NCBI RefSeq assembly: GCF_014145455.1
Contig: NZ_JACIVB010000017.1
Coordinates: forward strand, 124,001-188,000
From: Limosilactobacillus rudii
GTDB taxonomy: Bacteria; Bacillota; Bacilli; Lactobacillales; Lactobacillaceae
DNA: 64,000 nt
Reading direction: 5' to 3'
The notes under the pieces were generated by a model, which saw nothing but the letters and a program-made list of their open reading frames with translations, did not search any database and had not been told where the DNA came from. A program made the translations under genes and the position numbers. Shown piece by piece: positions 49,793 through 58,183 of this stretch. Position 1 is the first letter of the stretch; each line of letters starts with the position of its first letter.

Positions 49793-50164
49793 ATGACAGA
49801 TAAGGAAGAAATTATTCATCTTTACCGTTTAGAGAACCAGGCGATGGTTAATCAAGATATTACAACGTTAAATCGAATTCTTGCTCCAACCATGCAACTC
49901 CAGCATATGACTGGCTATGTCCAACCTAAATTAGAATGGATTGACCAGATTCAAAATGGTGAAATGAAATACTATTCGTCACTGGAAGACAGTATTAAGG
50001 ATATTAAGATTACTGACGATCGGGCTAGTTTGACCGGTCAAAATCAGGTTAAGGCTAGCATCTGGGGAAGTGCGATTGGGACATGGCGTTTACAGATGAA
50101 AATGGAATTTACAAAGATTGCTGGGCAATGGCTAATTGCTAATCAAATTGCTAGTACTTACTAG
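49793..50164 (+). CDS. NTF2-like/DUF4440 small protein
   Basis: About 123 residues. A SnoaL-type cone fold is suggested by IIHLYRLENQAMVNQDITTLNRILAP at the start, then alternating strands ending with GQWLIANQIAS. Members bind small molecules or act as simple isomerases. It lies 14 bases before an NmrA-type gene. ATG chosen; a TTG 12 bases upstream has slightly better Shine-Dalgarno spacing. Confidence 0.72.
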   Translation: MTDKEEIIHLYRLENQAMVNQDITTLNRILAPTMQLQHMTGYVQPKLEWIDQIQNGEMKYYSSLEDSIKDIKITDDRASLTGQNQVKASIWGSAIGTWRLQMKMEFTKIAGQWLIANQIASTY

Positions 50165-50178
50165 AGGAGGAAAAAAGA

Positions 50179-50787
50179 ATGAATATTTTAATTATTGGTG
50201 CAACTGGAACCCTTGGCAAGGCAGTAACTGAAACGGTGTTAAATGAAACCAATGATCATTTGACACTATTTGCCCGTTCTGCAGGGCGGATTAATGTAGT
50301 TGATTCTAGTCGGGAAACAGTTGTTAGTGGAAATGTAATGAATGATTCTGATCTCGATAAGGTAATGGCAGGCCAAGATGCTGTTTTTGCAGCATTAAGT
50401 GGCAACTTAGGTGCATACGCCAAGAAAATTGTTGCAGCGATGGATCGGAATAATGTTTCACGGTTAGTATTTATTACTTCGATGGGAATTTACAATGAAA
50501 TTCCCGTTTCCGTTGGTGCTGGCGGTAACCTTGAAAGTAATCCAGTCCTTCAAACGTACCGGGATGCGGCTGATGCGATTGAATCATCTGACTTGAATTA
50601 TACGGTTGTGCGTCCGGGATGGTTCACCGGTGGTCCAGTTAACTATGAAGTAACCCGCAAAGGAGAACCATTTGGTGGACATGACGTTTCGATTAGTTCG
50701 ATTGCTGATTTGGTGACTAAGCTAGTAAATGACGATACCCTTTATTCGCGGGATAGTGTGGGAATTAATACGCCTCGGTCATTGTAA
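50179..50787 (+). CDS. NAD(P)-binding NmrA/atypical SDR protein
   Basis: 202 residues. Rossmann motif ILIIGATGTLGKAV at the start, then VFAALSGNLG, RLVFITSMGIY and VVRPGWFTGG. It lacks the classic YxxxK, as expected for atypical SDRs. A near paralogue lies at 54587-55228. Preceded by AGAGGAGG. Confidence 0.87.
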   Translation: MNILIIGATGTLGKAVTETVLNETNDHLTLFARSAGRINVVDSSRETVVSGNVMNDSDLDKVMAGQDAVFAALSGNLGAYAKKIVAAMDRNNVSRLVFITSMGIYNEIPVSVGAGGNLESNPVLQTYRDAADAIESSDLNYTVVRPGWFTGGPVNYEVTRKGEPFGGHDVSISSIADLVTKLVNDDTLYSRDSVGINTPRSL

Positions 50788-50866
50788 TGCGGTTGCCATC
50801 TTAAATTTTATAGTTGGTTACAAGATTTAAGGCGGTAATCACTAAGGGATAAATGAAGTAAAAGAG

Positions 50867-50891
50867 TGCTGCTCAATTTGCAGCATTTTTA
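50867..50891 (+). terminator. Terminator after the NmrA-type gene
   Basis: TGCTGC / GCAGCA stem with 7-base loop and T run, 80 bases beyond the stop. Confidence 0.75.
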
Positions 50892-51007
50892 TTTGGTAAG
50901 AAATTAGGACTTTTACTATACGAAAAATGCATAAAGCCATATGAAAACAGTAATTTTTGTGAACTCTCCCTCAACCTATAATTAAATTAAAAATTGGAGG
51001 GAATAAG

Positions 51008-51521
51008 ATGCAGACTAGAATATTAGGAAATGACTTAAAAGTAACGTCAATCGGTTTGGGATGTATGGTTTTCACTTTAGGTTATGGGAAACCAACGGAT
51101 GAAGCAACAGCAGTTAAAACAATTCGTCAGGCGTACGACTTAGGATATCGTTTTTTTGATACTGCTGAAGTATATCAAGGAATTAATAGCAATGGTATGG
51201 ATTGTTCTAGTTGGTGTGCAACGTGGTTTCTGGTTATCACTAGCAGTTCCACTTATTCTAGTGGGGATTGGTCAAGGCTTTGCGATGAGTCCATTGACAT
51301 CATTGGGGGTTGCTTAATACTACACCTGATATTGCTGGTTCTGCCTCTGGAGTTGTTAACACTTTCCACCAGACCGGACAATCAGTGAGTTTGGCAATTA
51401 CAGTTGTAGCATTAGCTCGTATGCCAAGTCATTTAATATGGCAGCGGGAGTGATGCTTATTTATGCGGTAATTGCACTGGTGGCAACTAGTAATATCGTA
51501 CGTGTTCAAAAGGCAAGGTAA
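51008..51521 (+). pseudogene. Chimeric remnant: AKR 5' end joined to MFS 3' end
   Basis: Codons from 51008 encode an AKR N-terminus (LKVTSIGLGCMVFTLGYG ... YRFFDTAEVYQ). After about 51180 homology stops. Beyond it, another frame carries LILVGIGQGFAMSPLTSLGVA, then after a stop PDIAGSASGVVNTFHQTGQ, and finally the last helix and basic tail of a DHA2-type MFS pump, ending near 51521. A GGAGGG site and TATAAT remain upstream, so it may still be transcribed. Confidence 0.8.
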
Positions 51522-51617
51522 ATAGCATTATTCGTTTATGGTATAGCATTATACTTAAAGAGTAATTTAATTATAGTTTTAGAGAACCTATACTGTGAGT
51601 AGAATGGAGGTTTAAAA

Positions 51618-52661
51618 ATGAAAGCAGCAGTTTTTATTAAGCCAGGTCAAGTTGAGGTACAGGAAGTTCCTAAGCCACAAATCGATGGTGAGAATCAGGC
51701 AATTATTCGGGTTATTCGGGCAAGTGTTTGTGGCTCCGATTTATGGTGGTATCGGGGAATTTCTAAGCGTGAACCGAATTCATTAGTAGGACATGAGGCA
51801 ATCGGGGTTGTCGAAGAGGTTAGTGCGGATGTTAAAAACATCAAGCCAAATGATTTTGTAATTGTTCCGTTTACCCATGGTTGTGGTCACTGTGTTGCGT
51901 GTGTCAATGGTTTTGAGGGTAACTGCTTGAACCAAAAGCCAGGAACCAATGGTGGTTACCAAGCCGAATTTATGAAGTATGAGCCTGCAGATTCCGGTTT
52001 AGTGAAGATTCCGGGCAAACCGGCAGATTATACAGACGAACAACTGGCTTCCCTGCAGACCCTTGCGGATGTGATGGCAACTGGTTTCCACGCCGCTAAA
52101 AGTGCAGAAGTGAAGAAGGGCGACACGGTTGCTGTAATTGGTGATGGTGCGGTTGGCCTTTGCGGTGTAATTGGTGCCAAGTTATTGGGTGCTGAAAAGA
52201 TTATTTTGATTAGTCACCACCAAGACCGGGCTGAACTAGGACAGGAATTTGGTGCAACTGACATTGTTTCTTCAAAAGGGGACCAAGCGGTTAAGGATGT
52301 TTTAGCTTTAACCAAGGAAAATGCCGGTGCCGATGCGGTTCTCGAGTGTGTTGGTGCTACTAGTTCAATTGAAGAAGCCGGTCAAATTACACGGCCAGGT
52401 GCGGTAATTGGTCGGGTTGGTGTTCCACAAACCGAGCCAAGTTCTAACCAGCTCTTCTGGAAGAATGTGGGGCTGCGCGGTGGAATTGCCTCCGTTACTA
52501 AACCCGATAAGGAAGTCCTTCTCCAGGCGGTTCTTTATGGTAAGATTAATCCAGGAAAGGTCTTTACGAAGAGCTTTACGCTTGATCAAATTGAAGATGC
52601 CTATGAGGCAATGAGTAATCGTAAAGCAATTAAATCACTACTGATTGTAAACGATAAATAA
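51618..52661 (+). CDS. Zinc-dependent medium-chain alcohol dehydrogenase
   Basis: 347 residues. Catalytic zinc ligands are in VCGSDLW and GHEAIGVVEE. The structural zinc loop has four Cys (HGCGHCVACVNGFEGNC). Rossmann motif AVIGDGAVGLCGV (about 170-182). The substrate is unknown; related proteins are listed as threonine or broad-range dehydrogenases. A truncated paralogue lies at 58702-59400. AGGAGG-like GGAGG precedes the ATG. Confidence 0.93.
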   Translation: MKAAVFIKPGQVEVQEVPKPQIDGENQAIIRVIRASVCGSDLWWYRGISKREPNSLVGHEAIGVVEEVSADVKNIKPNDFVIVPFTHGCGHCVACVNGFEGNCLNQKPGTNGGYQAEFMKYEPADSGLVKIPGKPADYTDEQLASLQTLADVMATGFHAAKSAEVKKGDTVAVIGDGAVGLCGVIGAKLLGAEKIILISHHQDRAELGQEFGATDIVSSKGDQAVKDVLALTKENAGADAVLECVGATSSIEEAGQITRPGAVIGRVGVPQTEPSSNQLFWKNVGLRGGIASVTKPDKEVLLQAVLYGKINPGKVFTKSFTLDQIEDAYEAMSNRKAIKSLLIVNDK

Positions 52662-52662
52662 T

Positions 52663-52696
52663 AAAAAGCTGATCCATTTTTAGGGTCAGCTTTTTA
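52663..52696 (+). terminator. Terminator after the alcohol dehydrogenase gene
   Basis: AAAAAGCTGA / TCAGCTTTTT hairpin; can serve both converging genes. Confidence 0.85.
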
Positions 52697-52707
52697 CATC
52701 TCAGATT

Positions 52708-53583
52708 CTATTCAGGCCACTGTTGGGCCAGTTTTTTTAGTAATGGTTGGACATTTTTGCGCTCTGATTTGAGGTAGGAACCGTAAAACTCGATCTGATT
52801 ATTGGGATCATTAATTTTAACGGTATTACGGTTATCGTTATCGAAACGGCTTGTCGTTGCGGAGGTTGCTTCGGTTAAGTTGGAGAAGAAGAATGGAAAA
52901 CTAGAGTAGCGACTAATTTGACTTAATGCTTTAAGGTCCTCCTGGTAGAAAAATGAGGCATGGGGAATATTATCTTCTACGACCTTTTGCCAAGGACCAA
53001 TATCGGACATGAGAATGAAACTTAACCCTTGGAGGTCTCCAAAAGAAACACTTTCCCTTTGGGACAAAGGATTAAATTTATCAATTCCAACACCAAGATA
53101 CTCGATTCCTAGATACATTGATTCAATATCGTCGGTACTGATTTCTTGATTAGTAAAAATCAACTTTTCTTTAAGCGTGTGCAGGTCGTTAATTACGTCC
53201 TCAGGCTTTACCAACTCATGATTTATTTTGAGATTCATTTTGAATTGTTCTTGAATATGTTCTAAGAATCTAGTTGGTCCCGGAGCGACAGTTCCAACTG
53301 TAATTTCATTCTTAAGTCGGTCATAGTTGAGGACTTTTTCAGTAAAGTTTTGTTCGGCAGCGAGAAGTTTCTGGGCCTCGTTTGCGGCCAATATACCAGT
53401 ATCGTTCAGGGTAATATGGTTACTAACTTGACGGTTAAAAAGGGTAACGCCTAACTCCTGTTCGAGCTTTTTCATTTTGCGGGTAACGGTTGGCTGGGTG
53501 ATTAACAGGTGTTCGGCGGTTGCACTTAGCGTCCCATATTTTTGAAAGGTAACCAATTCCTGAAGGGGTTCTAAATCGATCAT
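52708..53583 (-). CDS. LysR-family transcriptional regulator, divergent from an AKR gene
   Basis: About 291 residues. Helix-turn-helix TLSATAEHLLITQPTVTRKMKKLEQELG, then the effector domain. The ATG at 53583 follows GAGGTGG; the open frame extends upstream but without a ribosome site. Divergence from the AKR/NmrA pair at 53709 and the inverted repeat between them suggest direct control of that pair. Confidence 0.9.
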   Translation of the reverse strand: MIDLEPLQELVTFQKYGTLSATAEHLLITQPTVTRKMKKLEQELGVTLFNRQVSNHITLNDTGILAANEAQKLLAAEQNFTEKVLNYDRLKNEITVGTVAPGPTRFLEHIQEQFKMNLKINHELVKPEDVINDLHTLKEKLIFTNQEISTDDIESMYLGIEYLGVGIDKFNPLSQRESVSFGDLQGLSFILMSDIGPWQKVVEDNIPHASFFYQEDLKALSQISRYSSFPFFFSNLTEATSATTSRFDNDNRNTVKINDPNNQIEFYGSYLKSERKNVQPLLKKLAQQWPE

Positions 53584-53596
53584 TAATTTCCACCTC

Positions 53597-53623
53597 GTTA
53601 CTATTCTATAACTGTATAGTAAC
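53597..53623. promoter_or_regulatory. Inverted-repeat operator between lysR and AKR
   Basis: GTTACTAT (53597-53604) and ATAGTAAC (53616-53623) are exact 8-base arms 11 bases apart, close to the T-N11-A format of LysR sites and just upstream of the regulator start. Confidence 0.7.
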
Positions 53624-53708
53624 ATACCAATAAGGTAATTTTCACGCAGTTGCATGGTAGTTATACTAAGAACAGTTAAGTAATAAGAATATTTAGGGAG
53701 GCATTTTT

Positions 53709-54569
53709 ATGCAATATGTAACATTGAATGACGGTAACAAGATGCCGCAATTGGGCTTTGGTGTTTTTCAAGTTCCAGATTTGAAAGTTGCTGAAAAGGC
53801 AGTGTCCGATGCCTTGGATACTGGCTACCGATTGATTGATACCGCTGCTGCTTACGGAAATGAAGAAGCAGTTGGCAATGCAATTAAGAACAGTAGTGTA
53901 GATCGTGATGACATTTTTGTAACTTCAAAGCTCTGGGTTGACCACTTTACGTACGAGAAGGCCAAGCAGGGAATTGATGATTCTTTGCAAAAGTTAGGTC
54001 TTGACTACATGGACTTGTACTTGCTTCACCAACCTTATGGTGATGTTGCAGGTGCATGGCGAGCATTAGTTGAAGCGCAAAAGGCAGGCAAGATTAAGTC
54101 AATCGGGGTTTCTAACTTTGCTCCTGACCAACTAATGAACTTGGAATTAATGAGTAATGTTAAACCAGCATTAAATCAGATTGAAGTTTCCCCATGGTAT
54201 CAAGAAGATGATGCCGTTAAATTTGCTCAGCAGCAGGATATTCAAGTAGAAGCATGGGCACCATTTGCGGAAGGTAAGCATGATATTTTCACTGATGAAA
54301 CCATTGCTGAAATTGGTAAGAAGTATGGTAAAGCAAACGGACAGGTAATTCTGCGCTGGTTGCTCCAGCGAGGCATTGTCGTTATTCCTAAGTCGGTTCA
54401 CAAGGCACGGATGGCGGAAAACTTTGATATCTTTGATTTTGAATTGAGTGCTGATGATATGGCTAAGATGAGCAGTCTTGATAAGAATGAAAGTCAATTC
54501 TTTGACCACCGTGATCCGGCGGCTATTGAAAGCATCTTTGGTCAAAGTTTAAAGGCACTGCGGAATTAA
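53709..54569 (+). CDS. Aldo/keto reductase
   Basis: 286 residues. LIDTAAAYGNE (Asp, Tyr), FVTSKLW (Lys) and LYLLHQP (His) form the catalytic tetrad; IGVSNFAPDQL and the cofactor region VIPKSVHKARMAEN follow. Resembles 2,5-diketogluconate-reductase-type AKRs; the true substrate is unknown. Operon with the NmrA-type gene 17 bases downstream. Confidence 0.92.
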   Translation: MQYVTLNDGNKMPQLGFGVFQVPDLKVAEKAVSDALDTGYRLIDTAAAYGNEEAVGNAIKNSSVDRDDIFVTSKLWVDHFTYEKAKQGIDDSLQKLGLDYMDLYLLHQPYGDVAGAWRALVEAQKAGKIKSIGVSNFAPDQLMNLELMSNVKPALNQIEVSPWYQEDDAVKFAQQQDIQVEAWAPFAEGKHDIFTDETIAEIGKKYGKANGQVILRWLLQRGIVVIPKSVHKARMAENFDIFDFELSADDMAKMSSLDKNESQFFDHRDPAAIESIFGQSLKALRN

Positions 54570-54586
54570 TAAGGAGGTTGAATTGT

Positions 54587-55228
54587 ATGGCAAAATACGC
54601 AATTTTAGCAGCAACAGGTCGAATTGGTCAACTGACCACCCGCTACCTATTAGATAATAGTGAGGCTGACTTAGTTTTATTTGGGCACAATGCTAAACAA
54701 CGGTTAGCCGAGTTTGCTGGCGATCGGGTCAGTTTTGTCGATGGTGACTTGAAAGACGAACAAGCACTACAAGAAGCGTTTGATGACGTTGATGCAGTCT
54801 TTCTAGCTTATGTGGCGACGCCTGACTTGATTAACCCGGTTATTAAGGCCTTGGATGCGAGTGGCGTTAAACGATTAATCGCAATGTCAGTACCTGATGT
54901 TTACCAGGAAGTTGCTGGATCATTTCAAGCTTGGTACCGGGAACACACTGGGCTAGTATGGAAGACAAATTACGTTGATACGATTGACGCAATTGAAAAT
55001 TCTGACTTAGACTACGTTATTTTGCGGACAACATGGCTATATGATAACCCAAGCAAAACTGACGTTGACGTAACGAAGAAGGGTGAACCGTTTAAGGATG
55101 CCCAAATTACTCGGGAAGCCGTAGCAAAATTTGCTGCTGAATTATTGATCGGCCAGCAAGATTACCACCGGGAAAGCCTGGGAATTGGTGAGCCAAATAC
55201 TGAATGGACGAAGCCAAGTTTTTATTAG
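54587..55228 (+). CDS. NAD(P)-binding NmrA-type protein
   Basis: 213 residues. The N-terminal Rossmann motif is altered to AILAATGRIGQLTTRYL. LIAMSVPDVYQEV, then VILRTTWLYDNP follow, as in the paralogue at 50179. Start ATG after AAGGAGG. Probably reduces or senses a small electrophile with the AKR partner (inference). Confidence 0.85.
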   Translation: MAKYAILAATGRIGQLTTRYLLDNSEADLVLFGHNAKQRLAEFAGDRVSFVDGDLKDEQALQEAFDDVDAVFLAYVATPDLINPVIKALDASGVKRLIAMSVPDVYQEVAGSFQAWYREHTGLVWKTNYVDTIDAIENSDLDYVILRTTWLYDNPSKTDVDVTKKGEPFKDAQITREAVAKFAAELLIGQQDYHRESLGIGEPNTEWTKPSFY

Positions 55229-55546
55229 GTAAAATGACAGCTGGCAAAATTGATATAGAGGAGGCCCCGCCACACGTGAACTGTAGCGGGGTTTTAGAGT
55301 CTATCTTGCTTTTTTCTATCAGATATTTTTGATAAGAGTAGTTATGATCTTGTGTCTATCTAAAAGCTGCGCAAATTCAAATGAGTGCTCATGAAGTAAC
55401 ATAAATTGACAAGACGTTCAATGTGGTGCCAATGTCAGAAGCCTTTGGTAGAACAAAGATTGAAAATAAATAATTGATTCATTTGCTATGGAGTTAAGTC
55501 CATAGTTTACAATGAGGCTAAATTATTGCGAAAGAGGGAAAATTAA
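55229..55546 (+). other. Intergenic stretch with terminator and possible gene remnant
   Basis: A hairpin with CCCCGC / GCGGGG arms and TTTT lies at 55264-55294 and can end the AKR/NmrA transcript. At 55415-55473 a short open tail reads FNVVPMSEAFGRTKIENK then stop, without a start or ribosome site; it looks like the end of a lost gene that I cannot identify. Confidence 0.5.
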
Positions 55547-56290
55547 ATGGCCGAAAGTAAAGTAGTAGTAATTACTGGTGCATCAAGTGGAATGGGAGAA
55601 GCAACTGCTAAACTTCTGGCTAAAGATGGCAATAAGATAGTTTTGGGAGCTCGTCGCGAAAACCGACTTCAGGATATTGCAACTGAAATTGAACGGCTGG
55701 GTGGACAAGCGGTCTATGCGGCTACAGATGTTACTAATGATGATGAGGTCGAAGCTTTAGCTAAATTAGCTATAGATAGATTCGGCCGAATTGATGTGTG
55801 GATTAATTCAGCCGGTATTATGCCACAATCGTTACTCGCACAAAAGAAAGTTAAAGACTGGGATATGATGATTAATATTAATATCAAGGGAACATTATAT
55901 GGGATTGGCGCTGCTTTACCGTACATGATGAAGCAAAAGAGTGGTCAGATCATTAATATTGCCTCCGTTGCCGGTCATATTGTCGGTCCATTGAGCTCAG
56001 TATATTCTGGTACTAAGTATGCGGTTCGCGCAATCAGTGAAGGCCTTCGTCAAGAAATGGCCCAAGCCCAATCTAATGTTCGGGTTACGTTAATTTCACC
56101 AGGGGCCGTCAATACGGAATTGCTTAGCTCAATTACCGATGAAAAAGTTAAGGCGGGTACCGAAGAATTTTATAAGAACTTTAGTATCCCAGTCGATTGG
56201 GTTGCGCAAACTATTAAGCAATCAATTGAATTGCCTGCTGATGCCACTTGGAATGAAGTAATTATTCGCCCAACTGCCCAGCAAATGTAA
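55547..56290 (+). CDS. Short-chain dehydrogenase/reductase
   Basis: 247 residues. TGASSGMG (about 11-18), NSAG, catalytic Ser in IASVAGHIVG and YSGTKYAV (Tyr, Lys). Typical of oxidoreductases near quinone or aldehyde genes. A flavodoxin-fold gene begins 16 bases later on the same strand. Confidence 0.92.
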   Translation: MAESKVVVITGASSGMGEATAKLLAKDGNKIVLGARRENRLQDIATEIERLGGQAVYAATDVTNDDEVEALAKLAIDRFGRIDVWINSAGIMPQSLLAQKKVKDWDMMININIKGTLYGIGAALPYMMKQKSGQIINIASVAGHIVGPLSSVYSGTKYAVRAISEGLRQEMAQAQSNVRVTLISPGAVNTELLSSITDEKVKAGTEEFYKNFSIPVDWVAQTIKQSIELPADATWNEVIIRPTAQQM

Positions 56291-56306
56291 GATAGAGAAA
56301 AAGTAT

Positions 56307-56777
56307 ATGGCTAAAATTTTATTTATTAATGCTAGCGAGAATATTAACGGTAATACTGTAAAACTTGCTGTTAAATTACTCAAGGGGCTTGAATATCAAC
56401 AAATAAATCTTGTTGATTATAAAATTTACCAAATTGGGCAATTATATCCAGATGACCAGTTCAATGAAATTTATCAAGCAATGGTTGATGCAGACACTAT
56501 AATTTTAGGGACGCCTGTTTATTGGCACGATATGAGTGCATATCTAAAGACGTTAATTGAGCGCATTTCACAAAAAACCGGCAGAAACGAATTAGCAAGG
56601 CAAAAAATCGCGCTAGTAGTTCAGGGTGCCAGCCCAGTGGATGGTGTTAAAATGGTCGACAAAACCATCAGCGGCTTTTGTCGTGTGGGTAATATGGACT
56701 ATTTAGGTAAGGCAAGTGCTAGTTTAGGATTAACGAAACTTCGTGAAAAAATACAAGAGGGGATTATCAATGCCTAA
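56307..56777 (+). CDS. Flavodoxin-fold NAD(P)H-dependent FMN reductase
   Basis: 156 residues. FMN-site pattern ILFINASENINGNTVKL and TIILGTPVYWHDMSAYLKTLIERI. The protein is shorter than the usual quinone reductase and resembles the iron-sulfur-flavoprotein/NADPH-FMN-reductase group. Its stop overlaps the start of the broken CMD gene by eight bases. Confidence 0.85.
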   Translation: MAKILFINASENINGNTVKLAVKLLKGLEYQQINLVDYKIYQIGQLYPDDQFNEIYQAMVDADTIILGTPVYWHDMSAYLKTLIERISQKTGRNELARQKIALVVQGASPVDGVKMVDKTISGFCRVGNMDYLGKASASLGLTKLREKIQEGIINA

Positions 56778-57089
56778 GAAACAAGATGCCGGGCATAAAT
56801 ATCTTGGTGATTTGCACCTAAATTTGCAGAATTAAACGATGACGTTCTATTTGGTGAAATCTGGTCTCGTGAAAAGAAATTAAGCCCTCATGATCGTAGT
56901 ATGATAACGGTATCGGCGTTAATTACAAAAGGCGCCTTTGCTCAGTTGTCCAATCACATAAAACTAGCTAAGCAGAATGGGGTTAGCAAGGATGAAATTG
57001 TTGAAATAATTACTCAGTTGGCATTCTATGTTGGCTGTCCAAATGCTTGGTCCGCGTTTAACATTGCCAAGAAAGTTTGGGCAGACTAG
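56770..57089 (+). pseudogene. Carboxymuconolactone-decarboxylase family gene with one frameshift
   Basis: Starts MPKKQDAGHKYLGD and then shifts. One missing base in the T run at 56811-56813 breaks the frame. The next frame continues correctly with APKFAELNDDVLFGEIWSRE... and ends GCPNAWSAFNIAKKVWAD. The CMD Cys of the CxxxH motif is not obvious; CPNAWSA keeps the family ending. A sequencing error is possible. Confidence 0.8.
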
Positions 57090-57114
57090 GTCAAATGGAG
57101 ATTTCTAAAAGCAG

Positions 57115-57556
57115 ATGACTGATCAAGAAACAAACATGGGTTCAAAAGAAGTGGCTAATTTTTTTGGCGTGTCGATTGATGCTTTGCGTTTTTGTGAGCG
57201 AAGAGGAATTATTCCCCAAGTCAAACGAAATAAAAATGGTTATCAGGTTTATACAGATGTAGAACTCAACTGGTTGTATATTGTTTTAAATCTAAAAGGG
57301 CAGGCCTTTCTTTAGGGTACAGTACCGTACGTACCTTAATGCAATTGAAACTCATCTAATGGCTCAATTAGTCTTGATATATAACAATGAGATATCTCCA
57401 TTTGAAGATACGATTCAAGGAGCACTTAAACAATACCCTTATAGTAAAGAAACACTTTTAGCAGTTAGAGATGACCTTATTAAACAATACGGTAAGAAAT
57501 CACAATGTACTTTACTCTTTGACGAAATAATTAATAAACTTAATAAAATGTATTAA
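57115..57556 (+). pseudogene. MerR-family regulator with frameshifts
   Basis: The first 60 codons give a MerR helix-turn-helix (EVANFFGVSIDALRFCERRG, then VKRNKNGYQVY). The frame stops at 57313-57315. Likely continuation uses a second frame (GLSLGYSTVRTLMQL) and then a third from about 57345 (AIETHLMAQLVLIYNNEISP to the end). Two indels fit best. It may once have controlled the SDR/FMN/CMD set just before it. Confidence 0.65.
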
Positions 57557-57564
57557 AAGTCAAT

Positions 57565-57610
57565 TCCTAGTGGTAGTTGCACAATCTGCAATGACCACTA
57601 GGGATTTTTG
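57565..57610 (+). terminator. Terminator after the MerR remnant
   Basis: CCTAGTGGT / ACCACTAGG with an inner TTGCA / TGCAA stem and T5 tail. Confidence 0.85.
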
Positions 57611-57613
57611 TCG

Positions 57614-57817
57614 TATAATAAAAACCAACCAGTAGTTGGGATGCTTACCTCCACTGCTTATTGGCTAATATGACTACTTAAGAAGTAAGTAGACTAGTAC
57701 GGCGAGGACGAGAACGCCCCACCATTTAAAACGGATGGAGTACACGGATAAGAATTAACCAGCTTATCTACTTGTATTCTTCTAGGGAGTCTTCACATTG
57801 AAGGCTCTTTTTTTTGC
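57614..57817 (+). ncRNA. Candidate structured RNA with own -10 box and terminator, family unknown
   Basis: TATAAT at 57614-57619 is followed by about 190 bases with no good ORF. Several hairpins can form: CCAAC/GTTGG, CTACTT/AAGTAAGTAG, GGCG/CGCC, CCAT/ATGG and GATAAG/CTTATC. CTCCA near 57650 can pair with TGGAG near 57737. It ends in GAGTCTTC / GAAGGCTC followed by T8. Density of pairing and the clean terminator suggest a small RNA or leader. I do not recognise the family. Confidence 0.5.
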
Positions 57818-57860
57818 TATTAATGTAAAGTTGAAATTATGATTCACATTTGTTGAAATA

Positions 57861-57888
57861 TAATCATGTCGTATGTATAGTATGATTA
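57861..57888 (+). promoter_or_regulatory. Inverted-repeat operator of the RelB/toxin locus
   Basis: TAATCAT (57861-57867) and ATGATTA (57882-57888) are exact arms 14 bases apart, 17 bases before the antitoxin start; a likely autoregulatory site. Confidence 0.6.
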
Positions 57889-57904
57889 TGAGGTGATTAT
57901 CATA

Positions 57905-58183
57905 ATGAATACGATAGCAAGAAAAAATAAAAGAGTTCAAGTTAATGTAGAACGTAATTTAGCTAACGAAGCAGAAGATGTTATGGAAGAACTCGGCCTT
58001 AATCCAACGGTGGTAATTAATGCTTTATATAAAGAAATTGTTGCAACAGGCCGAATTCCACTTAGTTTTAGTTTAACTCCAGATCAGCTAGCAGCTCTAA
58101 AGATTCGTCTATTATCAAAGAATAAGCCAGAAAAAGAAATTAATAGTGAAGAAGATATGAAGGAGTTCTTTGATGAAGACTAA
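57905..58183 (+). CDS. RelB/DinJ-family antitoxin
   Basis: 92 residues. Ribbon-helix-helix N-terminus (RVQVNVERNLANEAEDVMEELGLNPTVVINAL) is typical of DinJ/RelB, followed by an acidic toxin-binding tail ending EEDMKEFFDED. ATG nine bases after GAGGTG preferred over an in-frame GTG upstream. It overlaps the toxin start by 11 bases. Confidence 0.85.
   Translation: MNTIARKNKRVQVNVERNLANEAEDVMEELGLNPTVVINALYKEIVATGRIPLSFSLTPDQLAALKIRLLSKNKPEKEINSEEDMKEFFDED

Noticed and set aside
54171-54545. 124-codon ORF on the minus strand inside the AKR gene
   Set aside because: The plus-strand AKR has complete catalytic motifs, so this is a shadow frame.
57614-57817. Considered as tmRNA, SRP RNA, T-box or Fst-type toxin RNA
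   Set aside because: No alanine-tRNA-like ends, no SRP core, no T-box motif and no small hydrophobic ORF.
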